Notes: a model not told the origin generated them from the sequence alone. A stretch of 64,000 nt of DNA from ZC4RG30 sp035556135 (GCA_035556135.1 DATMFO010000004.1:1-64000); one strand, 5' to 3'; shown: positions 27,457-35,926, counted from the first letter of the stretch. Translations and numbers: made by a program.

Positions 27457-27543
27457 AGCCGCCGGCATACCGGAACCGATTTAAGCCCGTGGGCTAACAT
27501 CGGGCGTTGAACTGGCACACGTTTCGGGAACTGGACTTAATAC

Positions 27544-28527
27544 ATGCCGCAGCGCACGCGTCTTGCCGTGGTGATGGACCCCATCCGGGAGCTCAAATAC
27601 GCCAAGGACACCTCCCTGGCGATGCTGCTTGCGGCACAGGCCCGCGGGCATGAGCTCTGGTACCTGGAGCAGTCCGATCTTTACCTGCGCGATGGCCAGG
27701 CGCGCGGCCGGGCCCGGCCGCTCACGGTGAAGGCCGATCCCGCCGGCTGGTACACGCTGGGGGACGTGGCTGACCAGCCACTAGGCGGCTTCGACGCCAT
27801 CCTGATGCGCAAGGACCCGCCCTTCGACATGGAATTCATTTACACCACCTACATTCTCGAGCGTGCCGAGGTCGCCGGGGCGCTGGTGGTGAACCGGCCC
27901 GCGGGGCTGCGTGACATGAACGAGAAGGTCTACACCGCCTGGTTCCCCGAGTTCTGCGCGCCCACGCTGGTGACGCGCGACATGGCGGCCATGGATGCCT
28001 TCGCGCGCGAGCATGGCCGCGTGGTGGTGAAGCCCCTCCACGGGATGGGTGGCCGCTCCATATTCGTTGTGGATACCAACGACAAGAACCTGCGCGTGGT
28101 GTTCGAGACGCTCACCGAATACGGCAGCCGCTTCGCCATCGTGCAGAAGTACCTGCCGGAGATCGTGAGCACCGGCGATTCGCGCGTGCTGGTGATCGAC
28201 GGCCAACCCGCGCCCTATGCGCTGGCGCGCATGCCCTCGGCCACCGACAACCGCGGCAACCTGGCAGCCGGCGCCACGGGCGTGGCACGGCCGCTCACCG
28301 ACCGCGACCGCCAGATCGTGGCCGGCATCGGGCCGGAGCTGGCGCGGCGCGGCATGCTGTTCGTCGGCCTCGACGTGATCGGGGGTTGCGTCACCGAGAT
28401 CAACGTCACCAGTCCCACCGGCGTGCGGGAAATCGACAAGGCCTTCGGCACCGACATCGCCGGGCTGTTCATCGATGCCGTGGACCGGCGCCTCGCCACC
28501 CGGCGCGAATCCGCGGCACGGAACTGA
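27544..28527 (+). CDS. gshB: Glutathione synthetase
   Basis: ATP-grasp ligase joining gamma-glutamylcysteine and glycine, 327 aa. Characteristic segments are VVMDPIRELKYAKDTSLAML at the N-terminus, LMRKDPPFDMEFIYTTY, NRPAGLRDMNEKVY, the ATP-grasp VVVKPLHGMGGRSIF and VTEINVTSPTGVREI near the C-terminus. Position divergent from pilG and upstream of a TonB-like gene matches the pseudomonad arrangement. The ATG is at 27544. Confidence 0.97.
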   Translation: MPQRTRLAVVMDPIRELKYAKDTSLAMLLAAQARGHELWYLEQSDLYLRDGQARGRARPLTVKADPAGWYTLGDVADQPLGGFDAILMRKDPPFDMEFIYTTYILERAEVAGALVVNRPAGLRDMNEKVYTAWFPEFCAPTLVTRDMAAMDAFAREHGRVVVKPLHGMGGRSIFVVDTNDKNLRVVFETLTEYGSRFAIVQKYLPEIVSTGDSRVLVIDGQPAPYALARMPSATDNRGNLAAGATGVARPLTDRDRQIVAGIGPELARRGMLFVGLDVIGGCVTEINVTSPTGVREIDKAFGTDIAGLFIDAVDRRLATRRESAARN

Positions 28528-28531
28528 ATCG

Positions 28532-29407
28532 ATGAGCGCCGGCGCAGGGTCACTCCAGGCTCCGGAACGCCCGCGGCGGCGGCAGGTCGATGGCTTCGAG
28601 GGCCGGGTCACGCGCGACCGCCTGGCCAGCATGCTGGTGCTGGCCGCACTGCTGAACGGTCTGCTGCTGCTGGGCGTCACCTTCACCGCCCCGATCAGCG
28701 GCAGCAAGGCCCCCCGCGGGCTGGAGGTGCTGCTGGTATCCAGCGAGCTGCCCGAGGCGCGCGAAAACGAGGATGCCGCCTACCTGGCGCAGCGCACCCA
28801 GGACGGTGCCGGCAACACCCGCGAGCGTCTCACCGCGCGCCTGCCGGGCGCGGAGCCCCAGCCCCAGTCCGAGGCCAGCACCGCGCAGGGACTCGACCCC
28901 TCGGAACGCATCCTCACCACTTCGGGGATGAGCCTTTCCGCCATCCGCATCGATGCGGCGCCGGAGGCGGAGCTGCTCCTGTCCCAGCAGCAGCTGGAGC
29001 GGATCCTGGCCGGCGATCCGGACCTCATCCTGCGCGGCGAGGAGCGCCCGGAGCTGTACGATTCCCCGGACACGCGCGCCTCGCGCGCCGCGCCCTGGCT
29101 GCACGACTGGGTGCAGCGGGTGGAGCGCATCGGCACGGCGCGCTTCCAGGCGCTGGCGCGGCAGCGCGAATCCGGCAGCCTGCTGCTGGAGGTGGTGGTG
29201 AACAGCGATGGGCAGCTGCGCCGCGCCAGCATCCTGCGCAGCAGCGGCAACGGGCAGCTGGATGAGGCCGCGCGCGAGATCCTGCGGCTGGCCAGTCCCT
29301 TCGATCCGTTCCCGCCGGAACTGGCGCGTGACTACCGCAGCCTGCGCTTTGCGTACGAATGGCGGTTCGAGCGCGGCGCAGCCTCCGGATCCGCGCGCCT
29401 GCCGTAG
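28532..29407 (+). CDS. TonB-family energy-transducing protein (TonB3-like)
   Basis: A 291-aa inner-membrane protein with a short cytoplasmic end, one membrane span (SMLVLAALLNGLLLLGVTF, ~25-45), a periplasmic linker and a C-terminal TonB-type domain (SLLLEVVVNSDGQLRRASIL, FDPFPPELARDYRSLRFAYEW). The linker is not the usual Pro-Lys repeat. It occupies the locus of Pseudomonas tonB3, between gshB and yqgE, which is needed there for twitching motility. That role, rather than iron uptake, is therefore the better guess. It starts 4 bp after the gshB stop. Confidence 0.85.
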   Translation: MSAGAGSLQAPERPRRRQVDGFEGRVTRDRLASMLVLAALLNGLLLLGVTFTAPISGSKAPRGLEVLLVSSELPEARENEDAAYLAQRTQDGAGNTRERLTARLPGAEPQPQSEASTAQGLDPSERILTTSGMSLSAIRIDAAPEAELLLSQQQLERILAGDPDLILRGEERPELYDSPDTRASRAAPWLHDWVQRVERIGTARFQALARQRESGSLLLEVVVNSDGQLRRASILRSSGNGQLDEAAREILRLASPFDPFPPELARDYRSLRFAYEWRFERGAASGSARLP

Positions 29408-29475
29408 GAATCAGGTGACGGGAATCCATGACGGACTTCCTTGAGACGCATGACCTGCGCCCCCATACTGAGTCC

Positions 29476-30039
29476 ATGTCCAAAGAAGGCTCCCTGACCA
29501 ACCAGCTTCTGGTGGCCATGCCGGGACTGGAAGATCCACACTTCTCCCGCACCGTGACGCTGGTCTGCGAGCACGGCACCCGCGGTGCGCTGGGAATCGT
29601 GCTCAACAAGCCCCTGTCGATGCGCCTGTCCGAAGTGCTGGAACAGATGAAGCTGGCGCCGCAGGATCCCGGCGTGGGCGAGCAGATCGTGCTGCGCGGC
29701 GGACCCGTGCACCAGGACCGCGGCTTCGTGCTGCACCGGCCCGGCGGCAGCTGGGAATCCACCCATCGCATTTCCGACCAGATCCAGGTGACCACCAGCC
29801 GCGACGTGCTTGCGGCCATGGCCCGCGGCGAAGGACCGGAAGACGCCTTCATCGCGCTGGGCTATGCCCAATGGGAGGAAGGACAGCTGGAGCGCGAACT
29901 GCGCGACAACAGCTGGCTCACCCTGCCGGTGAGCGACGCAGTGCTGTTCGACCTGCCCTACGAGGATCGCTGGCTGGCCGCCTGGCGTTCACTGGGCGTG
30001 GACGTGAACCAGGTGACGCCGCGCGCCGGCCACGCTTGA
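29476..30039 (+). CDS. yqgE: UPF0301 protein YqgE
   Basis: Conserved cytosolic protein of unknown function, 187 aa, also called AlgH in pseudomonads. The family blocks NQLLVAMPGLEDPHFSRTV, GALGIVLNKP and GGPVHQDRGFVLH are intact. ATG at 29476 is used because family alignment begins there; an upstream in-frame start at 29428 would add 16 residues. It lies 12 bp before ruvX in the widely conserved yqgE-ruvX pair. Confidence 0.94.
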   Translation: MSKEGSLTNQLLVAMPGLEDPHFSRTVTLVCEHGTRGALGIVLNKPLSMRLSEVLEQMKLAPQDPGVGEQIVLRGGPVHQDRGFVLHRPGGSWESTHRISDQIQVTTSRDVLAAMARGEGPEDAFIALGYAQWEEGQLERELRDNSWLTLPVSDAVLFDLPYEDRWLAAWRSLGVDVNQVTPRAGHA

Positions 30040-30051
30040 GAAGGCCTTCCC

Positions 30052-30483
30052 TTGAAGGCGCGGCTGGTGATCTGCTTCGACTTCGGGCTGCGCCGCATTG
30101 GCCTGGCCAGCGGTGACACCCTCACCCGCACCGCCACCCCCCTGGCCACCGTCGCCCACCATGACAGCGGACCGGACTGGCCGGCCATCGACCGGCAGGT
30201 GAAGCTGCTCGGACCCGACCTCGTGGTGGTCGGCGTCCCGTATAATGAGGATGGTTCCCCCGGCACCCTCGCCCCCCGCGCTGACGCCTTTGCACAGGCG
30301 CTCGGGGAGCGCTACGGCCTGGAAGTCGCCCGCATCGATGAACGCTATTCCTCGACGGCAGCCCACAGCCTGCTGCGCGAGCAGCGCGCCTCGGGCCAGC
30401 GACGGCGCCAGCTGGGCAAGGGGGATATCGACAGCGCCGCCGCAGCCGTGATGCTCGCGAGCTGGCTGGAGCAGCAGACTTGA
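30052..30483 (+). CDS. ruvX: Holliday junction resolvase-like protein RuvX (YqgF)
   Basis: RNase H-fold nuclease of 143 aa implicated in pre-16S rRNA 5'-end maturation and historically called a putative Holliday resolvase. Catalytic acidic motifs are FDFGLRRIGLA at the N-terminus, VVGVPYNEDG and a C-terminal DSAAAAVML. Translation starts at TTG (30052) after GAGAAGG. The stop overlaps the TTG start of pyrB (TTGA). Confidence 0.92.
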   Translation: MKARLVICFDFGLRRIGLASGDTLTRTATPLATVAHHDSGPDWPAIDRQVKLLGPDLVVVGVPYNEDGSPGTLAPRADAFAQALGERYGLEVARIDERYSSTAAHSLLREQRASGQRRRQLGKGDIDSAAAAVMLASWLEQQT

Positions 30484-31460
30484 ACGACGCACAGAGCCGC
30501 AGCCCGCATCGCCGCCCCGACGGATCACTCCGGCATCTGCTTTCCCTCGAAGACCTCAGCCGCGACGAACTGGAGACCCTGCTCGAGCGCGCGCAGCACT
30601 ACGCGCGCCGCCCGGGCGAGGATGCACCGCGCTCGGATGTGCTGGCCGGCGTGACCGTGGCGAATCTCTTCACCGAACCTTCCACCCGCACGCGCGTGTC
30701 GTTCGAGCTGGCAGCCAAGCGGCTGGGCGCCGACGTGGTGAACCTGGAGGTGCAGCTGTCCTCGCGCGTGAAGGGCGAGAGCATGCTCGATACCGTGTTC
30801 ACGCTCGAATCCCTGCACGTGGACGTGTTCGTGCTGCGTGATGCGGAGGTAGGCGTGCCGGCCATGGTCGCGGCCAACGTGGCCCCGCATGTGAGCGTGC
30901 TGTCGGCCGGCGAGGCGCATGTGTCGCATCCCACGCAGGGCCTGCTCGATGCACTGACCGTGCTGCAGGAGAAGGGACACTGCGACGGGCTGTCCATCGC
31001 CATCGTCGGCGACATCCGCCATTCGCGCGTGGCGCGCTCGGCGGCGCAGGCCTTCGGCAAGCTGGGCGTGACCGACCTGCGCATCGTGGCGCCGCCGGCG
31101 CTGATGCCCTCGTCGGAGGAATTCGCCGCCGCCACGCGCAGCACCAGCATCGCCGAGGGCATCGCGGGCTGCGATGTGGTGATGATGCTGCGCATCCAGA
31201 AGGAAAGGTTTGCCGACACCGCGATTCCCGCGGGCGAGGATTACTACCGCGAATTCGGGCTCACGCGCGAGCGCCTGCGCGGTGCGAAGCCCGATGCCAT
31301 CGTGATGCATCCGCAGCCGATGAACCGTGGCGTGGAGATCGAGTCTGCGGTAGCCGATGGCCCGCAGTCGGTGATCCGCCGGCAGGTGGCCAACGGCGTT
31401 GCCGTGCGCATGGCGGCGCTGGAAATCCTCGCCGCGGCACGCACCGGCAGGAGGTCCTGA
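30480..31460 (+). CDS. pyrB: Aspartate carbamoyltransferase catalytic subunit
   Basis: Second step of pyrimidine synthesis: carbamoyl phosphate plus aspartate to carbamoyl aspartate. The 326-aa protein shows the carbamoyl-phosphate loop EPSTRTRVSFELA (residues ~62-74), SHPTQGLLDAL (~143) and the aspartate-domain HPQPMNRGVEI (~277). It starts with TTG overlapping the ruvX stop. In Pseudomonas pyrR precedes and pyrC follows pyrB; both are missing here and a PyrK-like gene follows instead. The length is close to the non-catalytic-PyrC-associated type of 330 aa. Confidence 0.96.
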   Translation: MNDAQSRSPHRRPDGSLRHLLSLEDLSRDELETLLERAQHYARRPGEDAPRSDVLAGVTVANLFTEPSTRTRVSFELAAKRLGADVVNLEVQLSSRVKGESMLDTVFTLESLHVDVFVLRDAEVGVPAMVAANVAPHVSVLSAGEAHVSHPTQGLLDALTVLQEKGHCDGLSIAIVGDIRHSRVARSAAQAFGKLGVTDLRIVAPPALMPSSEEFAAATRSTSIAEGIAGCDVVMMLRIQKERFADTAIPAGEDYYREFGLTRERLRGAKPDAIVMHPQPMNRGVEIESAVADGPQSVIRRQVANGVAVRMAALEILAAARTGRRS

Positions 31461-32357
31461 ATGGCTTACGCTTCCGCCTCGCGCGAGCACCGCGGCACCA
31501 TCTTCGTCGAGGACGCGAAGGTACTCGCGCAGGACACCTTCCCCGGCCGGCAGTACGTGCTGCGGCTGGCGGCGCCGGAAACCGCCGCGCGCGCCACCGC
31601 GGGCAGCTTCGTGCATGTGGCGGTGGATCCCGCCGTGCCCATGCGCCGGCCGCTTTCCATCATGCGCGTGGATGCGGAGGCCGGCTGGATCGAGCTGCTG
31701 TACAAGATCCACGGCCACGGGCTGGCGCACCTGGCCGCGCGCCGCGCGGGCGATGTGGTGAACCTGCTGGGACCGATCGGCCAGGGATTCATGCCGCGCG
31801 TGGAGCGCCCGCGGGCATTGCTGCTCGGCGGCGGCGTGGGCATTCCGCCGATGGTGTTCCTCGCCGAGACGCTGCGCGATCGCGCGGCGCAAGGATTCCG
31901 CCCCTTCGCCATCCTGGGATCGGAGCTGCCCTTCCCGTTCCGCGCGCGGCCCTCCACCATCATCGTGCCCGGCATGCCGGAGGGCGTGATCGCCTGCATG
32001 CCCCTGCTGGATGACTGGGGCGTGCCCAGCCGTCTCACCTCCAGGGCGGGGTTTCCCGGCTGCCACGATGGCTTTGTCACCGACCTGGCACGCCTGTGGC
32101 TGGCGCAGCTGGATTCCGCGGCACGCGCTGAAGTGGAGATCTTCTCCTGCGGCCCCACGCCCATGCTGAAGGCGGTGGCGGCGCTGGCCCGCGAGTTCGA
32201 TCTGCCCTGCCAGGTGTCGCTGGAGGAGTACATGGCCTGCGCCGTGGGCGGCTGCGCCGGCTGCGCGGTTGAAGTCCAGACGCCAGCCGGGCCGGCGATG
32301 AAGCGGGTGTGCGTGGACGGTCCGGTATTCGACGCGCGAACGGTGTTCGCTGCCTGA
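31461..32357 (+). CDS. PyrK-like dihydroorotate dehydrogenase electron-transfer subunit
   Basis: A 298-aa FAD/[2Fe-2S] oxidoreductase of the ferredoxin-NADP reductase fold. FAD-binding RPLS (MRRPLSIMR, ~62), NAD-site GGGVGIPPMVFLAE (~125) and a C-terminal cluster Cys260, Cys265, Cys268 and Cys284 match the PyrK spacing C-x4-C-x2-C-xn-C. PyrK normally transfers electrons between class 1B PyrD and NAD. It starts at the base after the pyrB stop, so it belongs to the pyrimidine operon, yet no pyrD is in the window. Confidence 0.85.
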   Translation: MAYASASREHRGTIFVEDAKVLAQDTFPGRQYVLRLAAPETAARATAGSFVHVAVDPAVPMRRPLSIMRVDAEAGWIELLYKIHGHGLAHLAARRAGDVVNLLGPIGQGFMPRVERPRALLLGGGVGIPPMVFLAETLRDRAAQGFRPFAILGSELPFPFRARPSTIIVPGMPEGVIACMPLLDDWGVPSRLTSRAGFPGCHDGFVTDLARLWLAQLDSAARAEVEIFSCGPTPMLKAVAALAREFDLPCQVSLEEYMACAVGGCAGCAVEVQTPAGPAMKRVCVDGPVFDARTVFAA

Positions 32358-32370
32358 TAGCGTTGCCGCG

Positions 32371-32394
32371 GGCCTGATCCGGCAAGATCAGGCC
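32371..32394 (+). terminator. Stem-loop at the end of the pyrB operon
   Basis: A perfect 9-bp inverted repeat (GGCCTGATC / GATCAGGCC) with a 6-nt loop lies 13 bp after the stop of the PyrK-like gene. No T-run follows, so it is either a Rho-assisted or processing structure, or an operator. Similar in style to the stem-loop after aqpZ. Confidence 0.45.
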
Positions 32395-32481
32395 GCCGGC
32401 GTGCCAGCCGGTCGCCCCGTCGGTATGCTTGCCGCCAGACAGCCCGCGGGGCTTTATGGGATCTACCAAGGGGGTATTGCG

Positions 32482-33279
32482 ATGATCAGGTTTGCGTCGC
32501 GGCGAGTTGCCGCTCTCATGCTGGTGGCCGCGGCCACGATGTCGGCGCCACTGCTGGCGGGCCAGGCGCCCCAGCCGGCCGGTCCGCCGAAGCCCTACAA
32601 CATTCCCGCCGGCGTGCCGGACTACGTCCGCAAGGCCGTGCAGTCGCCGGAGCGCACTCCCGCGATGACGGCCCGTGATGCCGACCGCAAGCCGGCCGAA
32701 CTGCTGGTGTTCTCGGGCGTGAAGCCCGGCGACAAGGTGGTGGAGTTCGCCTCCTTCGGCCAGTACTTCACCACCATGCTCACCAGCCTCGTGGGCGACA
32801 AGGGCATGATCTACATGTATGACCTGCCCTACCTGGAGCGCAACAGCGGCGCAGCCAGCCGCGAGTTCGCCGCCAAGCACCCGAACACCAAGTTCGAGTT
32901 CATCGATTACAACGCGCTGCAGCTGCCCGAAAACGTGGACGTGGTGCTCAACGTGCTCTACTACCACGACCTGATGCTGAACAAGATCGACGTCGCGACG
33001 CTCAACGGCAAGATCTTCAAGGCACTGAAGCCGGGCGGCATCTTCTTCATCGTGGACCACAATGCGGCGCCGGGCTCCGGCACGCGCGACACCGAGAAGC
33101 TGCACCGCATCGACCCGGAAGTGATCAAGAAGGAAGTAAAGGCCGCGGGCTTCGAGCTGGTGGAAGAGAGCAAGCTGCTGGCCAATCCGGAGGATGACCA
33201 CAGCTGGATGCCGTTCGCCCCGGGCAAGCGCGGCACGACCGACCAGGTGGTGCTGAAGTTCAGGAAGCCGGCGCGGTAG
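32482..33279 (+). CDS. Exported class I SAM methyltransferase-fold protein
   Basis: A 265-aa protein with a cleavable signal peptide (VAALMLVAAATMSAPLLAG) followed by a methyltransferase fold. The SAM-site region reads VVEFASFGQYFTTML, where the usual E/DxGxGxG is weak. Then come IYMYDLPYLE, the acidic VDVVLNVLYYHDL strand and LKPGGIFFIVDHNA. Such exported methyltransferase-like proteins are widespread but uncharacterised, and SAM availability in the periplasm is doubtful. It may have another role. A good SD (AAGGGGG) precedes the ATG. It is monocistronic and convergent with the ABC permease gene, overlapping it by 20 bp. Confidence 0.75.
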   Translation: MIRFASRRVAALMLVAAATMSAPLLAGQAPQPAGPPKPYNIPAGVPDYVRKAVQSPERTPAMTARDADRKPAELLVFSGVKPGDKVVEFASFGQYFTTMLTSLVGDKGMIYMYDLPYLERNSGAASREFAAKHPNTKFEFIDYNALQLPENVDVVLNVLYYHDLMLNKIDVATLNGKIFKALKPGGIFFIVDHNAAPGSGTRDTEKLHRIDPEVIKKEVKAAGFELVEESKLLANPEDDHSWMPFAPGKRGTTDQVVLKFRKPAR

Positions 33280-34612
33280 CCGCCGCACGCGGCATGTCCG
33301 CGTGAAGCCAGCGACGTCGCGCCCGCTCGCGCAGCGCGACGATCGCCATGGCCAGCAAGGCCAGCCACCAGGGGGATCCTGCCGGCTCTCCATAGACGAA
33401 GGCATGCATGTAGGTGGGTTCGAGCGTCACTAGCGCCACCACCAGCGCCGCCACGGCGGCCACCCCGTTGCGCATCAGGGCTGCATAGACAGGCAGCAGC
33501 ACGGCGCCGGTCACCGCCCCCAGCCCCAGGCGGAGCCATTCGGCGGACGAAGCAGAACCCGGGGGCGGCAGCAGGGTCCACAGCGCCACGAAGATGACGC
33601 TGCCGAAACCGGCGACGCCTGCCGCCAGCATGAGCAGCGTGCCCTCGCCCAGGGCAAACAGCTCCGCCCGCGAACCGCGGCAGGTCAGCCACAGCGACCG
33701 CAGCCGCGCCGCCACCAACCAGGAAATTGCCGCCATCGTCGGCAGCACCAGCGCCAGGGCGAAGTAGTGGAGCGGCGCAACCTGCGCCGGAGGAACGTCG
33801 GCGACTACGCGGATGAGCACCAGGATCACCTGCAACAGGCCCAGCGCCAGCACGCACTGCATGATGAGGAGCCCGACGCTGCGACCACCCAGCAACAGCC
33901 GCCGCAGCGCTTCGGTGCGCGTGATACGCGCGCTTATGCCGCCAGTATCTGCCGGCGTCACCCTGGCCTCGTCCTCCGCGCGGCGCGATGTCCAGGCCGA
34001 AGGGGCGATGCGCCACGCGCGCAGATACCACGCCCCGAAGACAATCCAGCACAGCAGGATGAAGGGGAGCCCCCCGCCCGGCAGCCACTCGTCGGGCATC
34101 GGCAGGTCGAGCCGGTCAAGCAGCAGGCCACCGCCCAGCAATACCAGCAGCACCGTGAAGGTGGCCAGCAGCGAGCGTGCTGCGAGGAAGCTGGCCATGG
34201 CCCAGAGGCTGGCAAAGGCGAAGTAGCCGCCCACATCCCGCAGCCAGCCGGCAAATGACCGCCAGGGTACAGGCAGCCACAGGTAGAGCGTCCAGATGTA
34301 CGTGCTCATCACCAGGGCGCACAGCAGGGCAATGGCAAAGGCAAGCAGCAGCAGGCGCAGGCGTCCGTGCGGAGCCAGCGCCGTCTGGCGTTGCGACGCC
34401 ATGGCCCGCCAGAGCGGACCACCTGCCACCATCGCGGGCAGGAAGGCAATGAAGAGGCCATTGATGGCCCAGAGGAGCACGCTCGTCGACAGCCCCTTCT
34501 GCGGTAGCCACAGCGCGGCCAGGGCCATCAGCGACAGGCCTGCGATGGTGCACAGGCGCTGCGCCGGCAGCGCCCAGAAACAAAGCTTCAGGACATGAAG
34601 CAACAGCTTCAT
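33260..34612 (-). CDS. ABC-2-type multispan permease
   Basis: A 450-aa inner-membrane protein with about twelve hydrophobic segments (for example LMALAALWLPQKGL, LLLLAFAIALLCALVMSTYIW and LLLALLAMAIVAL near the end). It has no ATPase motifs. It overlaps the upstream ATPase gene by 4 bp, so the two form a transporter unit. Substrate is unknown. YtrA-type GntR-ABC operons in other bacteria respond to cell-wall antibiotics or handle acetoin-related export, so a stress-efflux role is plausible but inferred. Confidence 0.8.
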   Translation of the reverse strand: MKLLLHVLKLCFWALPAQRLCTIAGLSLMALAALWLPQKGLSTSVLLWAINGLFIAFLPAMVAGGPLWRAMASQRQTALAPHGRLRLLLLAFAIALLCALVMSTYIWTLYLWLPVPWRSFAGWLRDVGGYFAFASLWAMASFLAARSLLATFTVLLVLLGGGLLLDRLDLPMPDEWLPGGGLPFILLCWIVFGAWYLRAWRIAPSAWTSRRAEDEARVTPADTGGISARITRTEALRRLLLGGRSVGLLIMQCVLALGLLQVILVLIRVVADVPPAQVAPLHYFALALVLPTMAAISWLVAARLRSLWLTCRGSRAELFALGEGTLLMLAAGVAGFGSVIFVALWTLLPPPGSASSAEWLRLGLGAVTGAVLLPVYAALMRNGVAAVAALVVALVTLEPTYMHAFVYGEPAGSPWWLALLAMAIVALRERARRRWLHADMPRAAATAPAS

Positions 34613-35490
34613 GCGTGCATCGCCAGGAAGATGTCTTCCAGCCCCATCGGCTCGATTTCGATCTCCGCCGCCACGCGCTCGCGCAGCCCCTGCAGCGCCA
34701 TGTCATTCCAGCCATCCACGGTGAAGACGGCCGTGCGCCCGGTGACACTGCGGGTGAGCTGGCCGGGCAACGACAGGCCCGGATCGAATTCCGCCGTGGC
34801 GCGCAGGTGCACGCGCACCACCGACTCCTTCAGCGCGTCGAGCTCACCCTGCCATAGCAGGCTGCCTTCGCGCAGCAGCCAGATATGGCTTGCCACGCGC
34901 TCCAGGTCGCCGATGAGGTGCGAGGCATAGACCAGCGTGCGCGTGCCCTCGCCCGCGATGGCGAGGATCTCGCGCATGAACTGGCGCCGCGCCACCGGAT
35001 CGAGACTGGATGCCGGCTCGTCGAGCACCAGCAACTCAGGTTCGTGCCCCAGCGCGCACAGCGTGGCCAGCTTCTGGCGCTCGCCGCCGGAGAGCCGGCC
35101 GATGCGCCGCTCCAGCGGCACTTCCCATTCATGCGCCAGTCGCGCCACCAGCTGCGCGTTCCAGCGTTCATGCAAGGCCGCCACCAGCGCCAGCTGCTGT
35201 GCGCCGGTGAGCAGTCCCGGGAGTTCATCCTGCTGCGGCACGAAGCCGATGCGCGCACGGGCCGCGGCCGTCAGCGCGCTGCTGGATTCGCCGAATACGC
35301 TGCAGCTGCCAACCGTGGGCCGGGCAAATCCCAGCAGCAGGTCGAACAGCGTGGACTTGCCCGCGCCGTTCTTGCCCACCAGGCCCACGACGCAGCCGCG
35401 CGGCACTGCGAAGGAGACATCCTTGAGCACGGCGCGCCCGCCGATGCGCTTGCCCAGGCCCTGTGCGGCCAGCACCACTGCCTCACTCAT
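34609..35490 (-). CDS. ABC transporter ATP-binding protein
   Basis: A 293-aa ABC ATPase. Walker A is GKNGAGKST (~40), the Q-loop lies in FVPQQDE, the signature is LSGGERQ (~135) and Walker B is LLVLDEPASSLDP. A C-terminal ~80-residue extension is typical of drug/CcmA-type exporters. It works with the permease encoded downstream and overlaps the GntR gene by 8 bp upstream. Confidence 0.92.
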   Translation of the reverse strand: MSEAVVLAAQGLGKRIGGRAVLKDVSFAVPRGCVVGLVGKNGAGKSTLFDLLLGFARPTVGSCSVFGESSSALTAAARARIGFVPQQDELPGLLTGAQQLALVAALHERWNAQLVARLAHEWEVPLERRIGRLSGGERQKLATLCALGHEPELLVLDEPASSLDPVARRQFMREILAIAGEGTRTLVYASHLIGDLERVASHIWLLREGSLLWQGELDALKESVVRVHLRATAEFDPGLSLPGQLTRSVTGRTAVFTVDGWNDMALQGLRERVAAEIEIEPMGLEDIFLAMHA

Positions 35491-35863
35491 CGACTGACTC
35501 CCATTGGCGCCGCACCAGCGCCATCGTGTCTTTCGGGGAAACCTCCAGCTGCCGCGCCGCGGCCGCCAGCTCGCGCGCCAGCGGCTGCAGCTGCTGCATG
35601 CGCTGGGCCAGTGGCGCCGCGCCCTTGCGGCCGCCCGTCACCGTCATCGGCTTGCCGCGGTTGCGTTCCAGCAGCCCCTCGGCTTCCAGCAGCGCATAAG
35701 CCTTGGAGATGGTCATCGGGTTGACGGCGTGCGCGGCGGCCAGCTCGCGCACCGAGGGCAGCTCCGCGCCCGGCGGCAGCTGGCCGCCGGCGACGAGCCG
35801 GCGCACCTGGTCCATCAGCTGCCGGTAAATGGGAACGCCGGATTCGGGATGCAGGGAAAACAA
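35483..35863 (-). CDS. YtrA-type GntR transcriptional regulator
   Basis: A 126-aa regulator: a winged-helix GntR domain (VPIYRQLMDQVRRLVAGG, LPSVRELAAAHAVNPMTISKAY) and a short helical tail for dimerisation, the YtrA subfamily architecture. TTG at 35863 is chosen as start because GAGGG lies seven bases upstream. The open frame reaches a GTG at 35902, but that codon lies upstream of the predicted transcription start. The leading gene of a GntR-ATPase-permease operon, it almost certainly represses its own promoter through the palindrome at 35869-35914. Confidence 0.88.
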   Translation of the reverse strand: MFSLHPESGVPIYRQLMDQVRRLVAGGQLPPGAELPSVRELAAAHAVNPMTISKAYALLEAEGLLERNRGKPMTVTGGRKGAAPLAQRMQQLQPLARELAAAARQLEVSPKDTMALVRRQWESVDE

Positions 35864-35868
35864 GCCGT

Positions 35869-35914
35869 GGCCCTCACTATGTGTATTACGACAGTAATAC
35901 ACATAGTGAGGGCC
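35869..35914. promoter_or_regulatory. Perfect 21-bp inverted repeat: GntR operator
   Basis: Arms 35869-35889 and 35894-35914 are exact inverted repeats around the 4-base centre GACA, with inner half-sites GTGTATTAC / GTAATACAC. The repeat covers the predicted -10 box, the transcription start and the Shine-Dalgarno of the GntR gene. The GTGTA...TACAC half-sites resemble those reported for YtrA-type regulators. As RNA from the gene upstream it could also fold into a strong hairpin and act as a terminator for the metallo-hydrolase operon. Confidence 0.85.
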
Positions 35915-35919
35915 GTCAA
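35891..35919 (-). promoter_or_regulatory. Promoter of the GntR-ABC operon
   Basis: Minus strand: -35 TTGACG (35914-35919), 17-bp spacer, -10 TACTGT (35891-35896). The -10 and spacer lie inside the 21-bp inverted repeat, so regulator binding would block RNA polymerase directly. Confidence 0.6.
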
Positions 35920-35926
35920 CGCCTTG

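Noticed and set aside
13140..32394. The stem-loops at 13140-13164 and 32371-32394 as members of a dispersed REP family
   Set aside because: Their arm sequences differ (GCCGGCGTT versus GGCCTGATC) and neither recurs in the window, so they are separate 3'-end structures.
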